A program made the position numbers and the translations under genes. Positions 38,604 through 49,220 of a stretch of 64,000 nucleotides of DNA are shown here, piece by piece. How positions within the stretch are numbered: the first letter of the stretch is position 1; the number at the start of each line of letters is the position of its first letter. Source of the stretch: Combretum micranthum. Lineage: Eukaryota; Streptophyta; Magnoliopsida; Myrtales; Combretaceae. The stretch is from the NCBI GenBank assembly GCA_024138025.1, contig JAMXBD010000237.1:248001-312000 (forward strand). Reading direction: 5' to 3'. Under the pieces are notes generated by a model. It had not been told where the DNA came from, did no database searches, and saw only the letters and a program-made list of their open reading frames with translations.

Positions 38604-39973
38604 GCTTGATATGTATCTAAAAAGCATTTACACTTGACTCAAGCTTAACTATATTTCCAAGCTAAATGTGCCAAATTCTATGGAACTCCCAATTGCTAAA
38701 AACCATTTGAATAGCTTAAATTTAAGATTGATTTAACTATTATCTGATCAAGTTTATATAGATATTGAGCCGAATTCAAACAATTTACTAATAGATTTGA
38801 TTAAACGTTTACACCTCACTACCATCCCAATCCAAGAATGTTTGAGATTCATGACGGATGACCTTTTGCCCACCTTGAAGGACTCGCCTCTAGTTTCTAT
38901 AAGGTGATTTAAGAGACAATTTTGAAAGTGTATGATATTAATTGCTAACTTGCTGGGGAGAGCTTTTCTTATATGGTTTTAGGTTTTTTTTTGTTATATT
39001 AGTTGCTACTTGATTTTGATTTTGGATAAGGGTTTTCTAGGATTTGTCATACAGTTTTTCTTTTTTAATCATTATTGTAATTTTGGGTAATGTTATAGTT
39101 TCTTTTCTTTGTGTCAAAAAATATATGAGTTGAAAATGTAAAAGGGGGTTGGCAATTAAATTGAGTGTAGTAATGTGTTTTTAGGCGGCTGATTCCATCC
39201 ATTTACGTGTCACGGAAATAATAGCAAAATAATTTAGGTTAGATTTTATTGGAGAACGAGGACGGAGGTATCACCGTGCTTTTTGAAAAGGGCTAATATG
39301 CTAATTAAAAGCACCTTCCGGAAAAAGTATAGGACTTAATTGATAAAATACGAAAAACCCTACGATCAATTTATGTTATAATTATGTTATAAAAAAAAAA
39401 AAAAAGAAAATTAAGTTCGTTTGAGGTGTTATTTAAAAACCCATATGAATCTAAATCAGATGGCAAAAAACAAATCGATTTCTTTCTTTTCTTTTTCTTT
39501 TTCTTTTTTCTTTTTATTTAGGGCTTATAAGCGAACCTTCATCGAATAAGACGATAAATTACCGATTTTGTCCAAGCAAGTTTGAACGTCCGACCCACAG
39601 TCAATTTTGTCCTTCTATGTTCGGGTGGTACAAACGATGGATTTTTTTTTTTTTTTTGAAAGAAGGTGGACTTCGTGTTGCCAGGAGCGACAGTAACGGG
39701 TTTGTATTTTGGAGGCTTTCTTTTCTTTCAAACATTACTTCCCCATATGACCCTATATATAGAAATGCATATGAATGCATTCTAATGAAGATTCATCATA
39801 TTCGATTTCCTTCCTTTCTAATATATGATATAGTAATAAAAGAAAATCGCAAAATGCCTTCAAAACTCATATATGTATAGATTGTAGTAATAGATAGATA
39901 GATAGATAGCTTATTACTTATACAAGTGGAAAAAAAAAAAAAAAAAGAAGGAAACAAATTCATTGTTATAAAG

Positions 39974-40830
39974 TAGGGCAATGCAAAAAAACTGATCGAA
40001 CCGTGAATCAAATAGGACCGCACTGAACCGAAATTTCAATTCATTTTTTAAATTGTTTGGTTCGCAGTTCGGTTCCATAAAAAGCAAACGGTTCGTAGTT
40101 CGATTCAGGATCATGAACTGAACCATATGGTTTAAATCGAACTAAACCGTTTTATATAAAAAAAAATTAAACATATTATTTTTACTCTTAATTGTTTTAT
40201 TAATAATACATATCTAAGTCACAAATTTTAAAAACAATTGATTTTTTATATGTTATTCATTAGAATAAAATTAGATTTTTCATAATATGGTTTAATTGTT
40301 ATGTTGCCTATTATAAGATAGATTTTAGATTTTAGCCTCTAATATTCTAACTCCTGCATATTTCTTTTCCATTTGTCTTACTAATTAATCTATTTATATT
40401 ATTTAGTTACTTATTAATTTATATAATTGGTAATATGTTAGTTAGAAGAATATAACAAATTAAATTTTATGTCTTATATTAGGATAAGTCTAGTATAACA
40501 TTATAGTTCAAGATAATTAAAAAAATGAGACTAGTCACAATTATAATTTTATAATGAATGAAATCTCTTCCTTCTTATAAGTTTTGCATGTTTATTCGGC
40601 AAATAATTAATTTAAAATATTGTCATTTATATTTGCATTAATGATAAGAAATATATAATGGAAGTTTTTTGATAGAATATATTTTTATTTTATGAATAAA
40701 AAGTTTGAACCACAAACTAAACCGTACCAACCCTTTTTTTTCGGTTTCGAATTTAAAAGAAAAATTGAACTGATAAATATGGTACGGTTCGGTTCAAGGT
40801 ACAAACCGAACCGTACCGTACACACCCCTA
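39974..40830. mobile_element. hAT-like non-autonomous element, 857 bp
   Basis: Ends are TAGGGCAATG on the left and, complemented, TAGGGGTGTG on the right. Flanking octamers TTATAAAG (39966-39973) and GTATAAAC (40831-40838) match at six of eight positions, consistent with an old 8-bp hAT duplication. Subterminal sequence is rich in GAACCG and CGGTTC words. Copies A (about 15654) and C are empty here. Confidence 0.75.
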
Positions 40831-41145
40831 GTATAAACAGTGTTTAAAGGAATGATTTACATGTATTAATGGCATTTCAATAAATAATAGTGATAATCAA
40901 TAATTTTCAGATAGCTCTACTTCTGTATCAAAATATTACTTGATATTTTAATAATATTTGCTAAAATTTTATTTTAATAATAATAATAATATCAATGATT
41001 CACCCATGCATCTTTATTCTTTAAACATGCCATCTTCTTTTAGTCATAGATTTTTAATTCACTACATGTTGCAATTTGACTGAAATGTCTTACTTAATTA
41101 GTTTGATGCTAAAACAAAGCACTGGGGTATGGTTATTGTTATTCC

Positions 41146-42745
41146 TATAGGTGGGAAAAAAAAACTGGCTAAACTAAACCAATCTGTAATCGAATCAAAC
41201 CAAATCGAAAATATGATTTTTTAAACAATTTGGTTTAGAAAATTCTCAATTTGAACTAATTTGTAAATTTATGGTTGATTTGAAAGAGTAAATCAAACCA
41301 ATTCGTAAAACCAAACTAAATCATTTTGGCTAAATATAAACATATTTTACTTGTAGCTACAGATTTTATTAAAATGACTAATTAAAGGTCTATATGTTCT
41401 TATAATTTTATTTTGATATTTATTATATGATGAATATCGGTTAATAATAACTTTTTTCATTTACTAAAAAATTGTTTTCTTGGGGTTCAAGATAGGGGTG
41501 TTCACGGATCGGTTAACCAGTCCATGGTCTTATATTTGAACCTAACCATAATGATCGGTTTTTTAGTATCGTGATCCTTAACCGGTCCATTATAAATGGT
41601 TAACCGCCTTAATGGTTAATTGTTTTGTTCGGTTAATTTTTTCAGTTTTCGGTTTTTAACCATTTAATGTAATGGTTTCAACAAATCAAATTGATAATTT
41701 CAACAAACTTTTTTTTTATCTTTTATCATAGATTTTTTTCTTAAATTATTATATATATATATATATATATATTACAATAGCTAAAAAAAGAAAAATCAAA
41801 TTAAGGAAAATGAGAAAAACAAGCCTTTTAATGTATCATCATTAACAAAAATCAAATTAATCAATTACCACATCAACTCTCATCAAACATAGGACAATAC
41901 TACTTTAATCAAAATCCAAAGAACAATAATATATGTAAATTATAATATATGTAAATCATATGTGTATATATATATTTTTAAAAAATAATTATATATATGT
42001 AAATTATACATATAATATATTTATAAATATTAAAAACGGTTAACCATTAACCGTCGGTTTTTTGCTGTTACAAACCGAAACCGAAACCGAAAACCAGAAA
42101 AAATAAAAACCGTGATCCTAAACCAACACCATTGGACCGGTTAACCATATTTTTCTGATTGGTTTTTCGATTTCGGGTCTGTTTTTCGGTTTCATCAATT
42201 TTTTTGCACACCCTAGTTCAAGATATATTCCTTCATTGGTATCTTAATATTGCTTTTTCATTAATCATTTAAATTTTATGAAGTACGGATTTTTTTATTT
42301 AGTTATGTATCTTTTTTATGCATTAATTTTTCATTTTATATTTTATTAGTAGATCATTTTTATTCATATATGACTTTTATCGGTATATAATTTTTTTTTA
42401 CCCAAATTTGTTTGTAGATGGTTGACTAAATTATTTTTTAGAAGACTATAGATTATATTTTACTATTTATTAGCCGGTACGTATACTATGTTAATGACAA
42501 AGTGATTTTATGAGAGATTATGGATTATTAATGCAATAAATTTATAAAGTATTTTGTTGAAATTTACAATATAAACCTTATAATGTGATTTCAATATTTG
42601 AAAATCTGCATAAATGTAAAATTTTAGAGCTAAGTTTTTTTTATTAGAATTTTGATCTAATCCGTAATATGAACCAAATCAAACTGTTATTTAAGTATTT
42701 TGTTTAGAAAGAAGAAAAAACCAAACCAATCTATGCCTACCCCTA
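41146..42745. mobile_element. hAT-like element, outer member of a nest
   Basis: Left end TATAGGTGGG and right end, complemented, TAGGGGTAGG. The flanks GTTATTCC (41138-41145) and GTTATGCC (42746-42753) differ at one base of eight. Removing the nested 41493-42215 element leaves about 870 bp. Subterminal AAACCAAA and AATCGAA words recall the 39974 element. The sites in A and C are empty. Confidence 0.75.
41493..42215. mobile_element. hAT-like element nested inside another, perfect 8-bp duplication
   Basis: Starts TAGGGGTGTTCACGG and ends TTTTGCACACCCTA. GTTCAAGA flanks it exactly on both sides (41485-41492 and 42216-42223). The 723-bp element has no coding capacity and carries inverted GGTTAACC and AAACCG words. 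It must have inserted after its 1.6-kb host element. The perfect duplication fits a younger age. Confidence 0.88.
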
Positions 42746-44057
42746 GTTATGCCTCAAGGGGTACTTTAGTTGTGACAATCCGCAAAGCACTATACAAAAG
42801 TCATAGCATAACCTCTCTATTATGCTGAGATTTCAGGCTTAGCACATAAGGCGTTATCACAACAAGGTTACTCAAAGGAAAATGAAAGTATTAGTAGGTC
42901 TATGTTTAAAATTTTAAGTGAATAAACAAACATTATGTATAATTACAAACAATAAATAGTAACATTACCATAATACATGAACCTTCTAAGAAGTTATTAG
43001 ATAACCATATTACAAACCATTTATCCAAAACTTAAAATAAATAATAATACAATCCTTCATCTAACCCTGTTGGATGACATGCTATCACATCAACTCTTAC
43101 AACATACTCGTGGGTAAATCTTCAATGAAACAGACCATGAGCAAAAACACTAAAAATTATTAAACCTATAGGAGTGTAAGTTACATCTAGCTTAGTGCGT
43201 AATTCCCTAAATTCCACATATCAAACAATAGCATGTAGATTTTTAAATAGGTATATGAAATGCAGTAATTCCTAGTGTCGGGGTGATTTAAGTACCAAGG
43301 TGTTAAAGTTCATACTTCTTACAAAGCATTAGTGAATTTTTTATAAAAACATATATGATTTAGGTACCCTATATTAAATTCATTTGTTTCGAGATATAGA
43401 TATATATATATATATATATACTTGTTATAATTTCTTTTTCACCCAAGGTTCTAAATCAACATAATTTCGCCCCTTGAGTGATAACCATTTTCCTAGTCCC
43501 TACACTATTGGATAACATTCCCTGACTAACCATATAGTTTCCATAGAGCAAAGCAGTGGTTGCATACGGACGTTGAGTCTTACTACATACATGGAAGAAG
43601 TTTCTTACGTAACAGTGGTAACTTATTAAATTGGTTTGAAATGCAATCATGTAGTGCATGACCAATTAATTATTTGTCTAATAATTATTAGTCACATTAT
43701 TTAACATGTTCACCCAATATTTCTAGACACTTCAAGTCCTCTATTCTAGCATTCTATATATATAACAATACGATGATCTTCATTTATAATGTATTTTCGC
43801 AAACAATTTAGATCATCAAGCACATGCATGACATCCCAATATTCCCACATACATAATCAATTAATATTACAATTATAATGTGAATTATTCACAAACATAA
43901 ACAATGTGGAAAATTATTGAGATACCCACCCATCCATGTCGATCAATCATAATAATCTTCTGGCAATTCTTTCTCGCTATCTAAATTTCCTAAAAGAAAT
44001 ACATAGATGAAGAAATTATTATCTTTATTTAATTTTCTTTTGATTTTGGTTTAGTTG

Positions 44058-44739
44058 TGATGAGGATCAAATGGCGACAACAAAGAAGAATAAGATTCAT
44101 CAAAGAGTGGAAAGCTGCTAACCTTAATTGGAGATTTGCCAGCTTTGTTGCAAACCTATACATCGGCCTCAACACTACTGGCTATCACATTTATGCTACC
44201 AACATAGCATCTTACACCACCAACCTTTGATGTTCACAGAATCAAAGCTTTTAAAGCCACCAACGTATGTATTAAGGGCCGCCAGCTTTGAGAGTTGGAC
44301 TGCCAACTTAGTTAAACGAAAGTTGTGATTTGTTTTATGTCTTTTAGTTTTCCTTGGTAATATTATATATGTTCTTTGCCTTCTTTTTGTAAAGAGACAG
44401 TTTTATGAAAAGTTTGAAGAATATATCTTCTTGAGAGTTTTCTCATTGTGAGAGCTTTCTGTTCTTGTAATAAGAATCGAACCCTTGACAACTCTGGTTC
44501 TAATTAACGAGTTTAATTAAGGTCAAGTTCCGTTCTTGATAATTGTGGTTCCAATCGACAGGTTTAATTAGGTTCAGGTTGTTATTGCTACAATTTGATA
44601 ACTTCGGTTTCAATTGACGGGTTCAATTGGGGTTGAGTTCCTGTTTGCTTGTTTCAAGACAATCCTATGGTTCGTAATCCATCGTCGAAAGATTGTTGGG
44701 TCTTAGGTTTTTTTATACCTAAGGTTTGTTATCGCATCA
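44058..44739 (+). repeat. LTR of a broken Ty3/gypsy element
   Basis: Begins TGATGAGGATC (or two bases earlier) and ends ATCGCATCA, two bases before a perfect initiator Met-tRNA primer-binding site. That placement identifies it as a 5' LTR of about 680 bp. Near the 3' end, three tandem degenerate units of 55-60 bases each carry a small palindrome around AATT.AC.GGTT.AATT (44476-44640). No matching 3' LTR is seen in the window. Confidence 0.75.
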
Positions 44740-44741
44740 TT

Positions 44742-44753
44742 TGGTATCAGAGC
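44742..44753 (+). promoter_or_regulatory. Primer-binding site, initiator Met-tRNA
   Basis: TGGTATCAGAGC is the standard plant retrotransposon site complementary to the 3' end of initiator Met-tRNA. It lies two bases downstream of the LTR end. Confidence 0.9.
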
Positions 44754-44957
44754 TTTTGGCTTCTTGAATCGGGTAATTCTATTCTTTATTGTTATTTGTT
44801 TTCAAAGTTTCTGTGATAGTTTTGTTCTCGGTTTTTTTTTTAAAAGAAGAAGAAGAGAAATTCATGTAAAAAAAAAATTGTGTCGTTTATGGTTCTTGTG
44901 AATTTGAGGATTAGGGTTTTGTTTTTGTTTAATTAAAAAAAAAAAAAAAAGAGAGAG

Positions 44958-45289
44958 ATGAGTGAAATACAAGTGAATCCGCATTTGTGGAGAGATGATG
45001 TTGATGAGGTTCCATGCGATCCTAAATTTTATATTAGATGCTATCTGAATAACAATGTTTGCAACATGGTTACCGATAATAGGAGTTCTACAAATTTTGC
45101 TAATACCTTATTAGTAGAGAATTTGAATATGAAAATTTTGAAGAATCAAACAGTTTATAGATTACAATGGTCATATGAGTTTTGAGAAGTTGAGGTGATT
45201 GAACAAGTTCTATTTGTTTTTTGCATTGGAAAGTACCACGATGAGGTGTTATGTGATGTGGTACTAATAGAAACTACTCACATTCTTTT
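44958..45289 (+). pseudogene. Ty3/gypsy gag-protease remnant
   Basis: An ATG at 44958 opens a frame that runs to a TGA at 45183-45185 and then continues in the same frame to the junction with copy C. The later part reads like the retropepsin region of plant Ty3/gypsy polyproteins. The TDNRSSTNFANTLLVE stretch matches the family's active-site neighbourhood, and GKYHDEVLCDVV the strand after it. The active-site region looks altered (Asn in place of Gly just after the Asp). Only about 22 residues precede it, so most of gag is deleted. Everything after HILL is lost at the copy C boundary. Confidence 0.75.
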
Positions 45290-45831
45290 GATTGTTTATA
45301 TGAATATTGAATTTGACGTGGATGATATTAAAAAAATGCCACGTTATATTTTATATAAATATAGCATATAATCCATTTTATAGTTAGTTTTTTCCTAATT
45401 TGAATGTCCATAAACCGACCCAACATATTTTATATATATATATATATATATACCTAATACTTATTTGTTATCAAACTGAACTTAATCTGATCATGACTCA
45501 TGACACATTATAGGCATGGCACATAAGAATCAAAATTTACTCTACAAAGAAAAGCAATTAGCCAGAATAGATTAAACCATTGCAGGCATATGCAAAATGA
45601 TATAGATCAGAGTCCTCCTTTTATTATCTTTAGTCAAACGTTTGAGTGATTTGAGTAATTTTATTCAGTTTTTTTCTACAACATGTCATAAAGCTTACTT
45701 CAAAGAGCTAAAGATAAAAAAAGAACAGAGCTTTCTGAAAAAATATTTTTTTTTTATCAAATTCTGACAAAAGATACTGTAAAATAATTCATGGTTAATC
45801 TCCATCATGTGTCGTAACAAAGAAAATGGCA

Positions 45832-45891
<60 letters not shown>
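45832..45891. repeat. (AAT)n microsatellite, copy C
   Basis: About 60 bases, the longest of the three homologous arrays, followed at once by a run of A. Confidence 0.95.
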
Positions 45892-45892
<1 letters not shown>

Positions 45893-46520
45893 TGAAAGGA
45901 AAAAAAAAAAAAAAAAAAAAAGAAAGCCAAAATTTCCTTGTCAACACCAAAAATTATAATAAGAAAAGTATATATATATCGGTTGTAATTTGTCAAGGAG
46001 TCCTTAGATCAATAAATCATTCGTAAAATGGATCATTTGTCATGTTATTATAAAAAATATGATCTGACATTTATTTTATCTTTTTGTTCTATTGTCCATG
46101 TTAGATTCAATATTGATAAAAGTAGCTAATTCACAAAATAAGTGCGATATATATTTGTTTGAAGAGGTAAATACAAACATCTTAAATTTAGAGATCTATA
46201 CAAATTTAAAAGTTTTTAAAAAACATTCAGAACAATTATTATTTATTCGTCAACTTTTAAAATATATAACGTGCTGACACACCGGTAAATTTTCTCTTTG
46301 AAGTTTCACTGAATTTACACTTTCGGCTCTGGTCTTGGATTAGCGGGTCGGCAATCCCTGTTGTTTATTCAAAGATTTTTTTTTTCCCGCTATAAAATAT
46401 TCCACTTGGCCAAAAGAGGAAAGAGACAGAGAGTACATCATATTGGACTATATGTGTTTTCATGACGGAAATAATAAGTTTCTTTTTTTTTTTTTTTTAG
46501 AGAAAAACATAAATTATAGA

Positions 46521-46786
46521 GATAATATGGTAAATGGTACTTGGAATTTGAGGAAACATGCAATTAATTACCTAAATTTTGAAATTAATCCTATTTGAAC
46601 TTTAAAATTGATCAATTTAGTATTTGAACAACTTTAAAATTAATAAATTTGGTACCTGAAAAAACTTAAATGAGGTAATATTAGCATGCATTAAAAATTC
46701 TTTTAGATATTAAATTAATCAAATTTAAAATTTAAATATTAATTGCACATTTTATTAAAGTTCAAGTATCATTGGTGACATTACCC
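46521..46786. mobile_element. Inverted-repeat MITE, copy C
   Basis: The better preserved partner of 9245-9466. GATAATATGG at the left and GGGTAATGTC (complement of the right) extend the inverted repeat beyond that seen in A. Confidence 0.6.
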
Positions 46787-47131
46787 CCAAGTTATATGTG
46801 ACTCTTGAGAGACATGATATGTTCGGTATAAAGAAATGGACTTGAATGGAATCGCGATTCCGGATTTCATTTCCATTCCTCATATTTGTAAGCCTTATTA
46901 CATGTCAAAATCGCAAAATGGATGATCCCTGCTTCAAGGAAAATTCCATTCTACCTTTGAGAAGGGAGAATTAAATTCATTTCCATCTTACATCAATGAT
47001 ACTTGATTTGATTACCTTTTTATTTATATGAAATTAATATCTCATTTGTTATTAAGGATATTTTTGACCAATACCGTTCTATTGATTTCAATTCATTCTA
47101 TTTCGAACAATCCATACATACTAAACCTTAA

Positions 47132-47525
47132 TGTCAAGTTTGGTATGCGGGAATGAACCCGGAATGGAATTGCGATTCTGGGTTCTATTCTCATTCCTAA
47201 GTGTGGTTGTGTTTTAAAAGTCGGAATCGCGATTCTTAGGAAGCAATGATTCTGTCTGTGAGGGAAAATTCGATTCCATCATTAAAAAGGCGGAATCTCG
47301 ACTTTGTTCCTTCGTCATAAATAATTAACATTAAATTACTTTTTTATCCTCTTACTTATTTTTTATTTACATTAATTATTAAGGATATTTTTTAAAAATA
47401 CTATGTCAATTTCATTCCATTCCAAGATGTATCAAAAAAAATAAATGGATTTATCATTTCACCTCTCATTCCATTCTATTCCAATTCATTTCATTCCGAA
47501 CAATTCATGTATACCAAACGTGACA
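47132..47525. mobile_element. MITE with TAA target duplication, private to copy C
   Basis: The left end TGTCAAGTTTGGTAT and the complemented right end TGTCACGTTTGGTAT differ at one base. The element sits between TAA at 47129-47131 and TAA at 47526-47528, while copy A has one uninterrupted TAA (near 9820). A 3-bp TAA/TTA duplication is typical of PIF/Harbinger (Tourist-like) elements. The superfamily is inferred, because no transposase is present in this 394-bp element. The interior is dense in GGAATGGAAT words. Confidence 0.75.
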
Positions 47526-48059
47526 TAATAGTAATGGGCAATGGATATAGTTCTTTTATACCCATTTTCACCTAAAAAGATATCAAAGGGAAAAAATTAG
47601 TGTATCATATAGTTTAGAATTAGATAAGAAAAAAAAAAATTTTTCCTTCACAGGATAAATATAACGAGAAAAAAAGGCATATAAATATATCATACTTTCT
47701 TTACTTGTTATTCATATAATTTATCATATTAAGGGAACCAGGAGGTTTAATAACGATTTTGTATCTTTTCTCATGACGGATTTTGTTTCCCCTAATTACA
47801 ATGAAGCAGTATTCCTTATTACGTTTCATCATAATTTTATTATATCATTGTTTTATAAATCTTATCTTGTAACCTTATCAGGAAAACATATTGACGAAAC
47901 TCGACGTAATAGAAAAAAAAATAATAATAAAGGGAATGATTAATAAATCCCTACGCAGAGGTTACGCATATTATTATTAAAATAAGGTAAAACATAGGGA
48001 GGATATATGTATATATATATATATATATATGATAAACTAATACAATTTTTTTTTTAAAT

Positions 48060-48254
48060 TCAAATAAGGTTAAGAATGTACCACACGACATACCTTTTTT
48101 CTTGAATATCTGACATACCTTTTCTCTCTTTTGGGTTTTTAAACGGCACAGTATCATAAGTGGAAATGGTTGGTCTTGGTTGTTCCTCAATAACAAATTT
48201 ATATTGTTTATTCTGAGATTTTACCATTTCAGTGAAATATAAGGAAAACAACAA
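48060..48254 (-). CDS. Small unidentified open frame, partner of 10327-10524
   Basis: 64 residues, containing VIEEQPRPTISTYDTVPFK. The C-terminal part differs from the copy A frame because of indels. There is no recognisable domain. Coding status is doubtful. Confidence 0.15.
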   Translation of the reverse strand: MLFSLYFTEMVKSQNKQYKFVIEEQPRPTISTYDTVPFKNPKERKGMSDIQEKRYVVWYILNLI

Positions 48255-48758
48255 AACAGATTACATCATATAACCTTTAATATATATATATATATTATAT
48301 AATAAATTAGATATATGACTCTTAAAAGACCTAGAAATGCAATCTCTTTTATTATGATTTTGGAAAATTATATCATGTATCATATGTTATGGTTTGGTAG
48401 GCACCAATTTTCACTTTTTAGTATTTAGATTTTCTAGATTCACCTATAAATTGATTGGCATAAAAAATTTAATGTTTTATAAACCAAAATTCGATAATAA
48501 AAAATTTATCTCTTTAGGAGAATGTGGATTTAATTAAAAAAATTAAAGAAAGGACATGTAAGTTTAATGAAGGGTAACATGATTGTGAAGATTTTTTTAT
48601 CTATCTTCACCCCTCACTTGAAAGTTGATAACTTTTCTTTGATTTTATTCATACATACTTACCGTGGAATTTTTCTTACAATACATACTCAACAAGTTAT
48701 TACGAATTTCAGCCAAATCTTATGTAATGCCCTTTAAATAGTAGGTTTGATGAAGGGT

Positions 48759-49131
48759 TGTTACGAAATAATAAAGACGAAAAATAAAGATTGAAATGAC
48801 AAAGACACAAAATTGTTTACCCAGTTCGTCACGGATTGTGACTACGTCTGGGGGCGCTACCAAGCCAGGATATTCACTATATGTTAGAGAGAGATGTGTA
48901 TTACATAGATGGGCTATTTATAAAAAACCCTAATGACAATTTTACGTGAACTGCCTAAAATACCCTTACTAACAATAATAATGCCTTTTGGGAAGAGTTA
49001 CAACTCTTCTATATACCCCTTCAAGAAAAGTTACATTGTTTCATATACAAGAAACATGTCCCTTCGCATATATATTGAGAAGAATTATGACTTTTCAAAG
49101 GTGTACAGTATTCAGGCTCCACAACCCAACA
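48759..49131 (-). repeat. 3' LTR of the copia element
   Basis: In element orientation it starts TGTTGGGTTGTGG and ends TTTCGTAACA. It is bounded inside by the polypurine tract. It includes the TATATA-containing stretch expected of an LTR promoter region (complement of 49067-49077). Confidence 0.95.
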
Positions 49132-49142
49132 ATCTCCCACCT
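49132..49142 (-). promoter_or_regulatory. Polypurine tract of the copia element
   Basis: AGGTGGGAGAT on the minus strand directly precedes the 3' LTR, the position where second-strand DNA synthesis is primed. Confidence 0.85.
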
Positions 49143-49220
49143 GGAGACTGAATCTCATGTAAGCCACTTCTCAATCTCTCATCAGTAACTTGCACCAAAT
49201 GGTAGCGCCAAGACTTCTCT

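Larger units (their letters stand above)
27655..44055 (+). repeat. Segmental duplication, copy B
   Basis: The middle copy of the triplicated segment. It holds solo LTRs at 28085-30727, 30878-33621 and 35269-38603 and hAT-like elements at 39974-40830, 41146-42745 and nested 41493-42215. It lacks about 5 kb present in A and C (joined near 34660). It lacks the group 1 LTR that A and C share. It ends near 44055, where a Ty3/gypsy LTR begins. By eye it differs from A and C more than they differ from each other. Confidence 0.9.
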
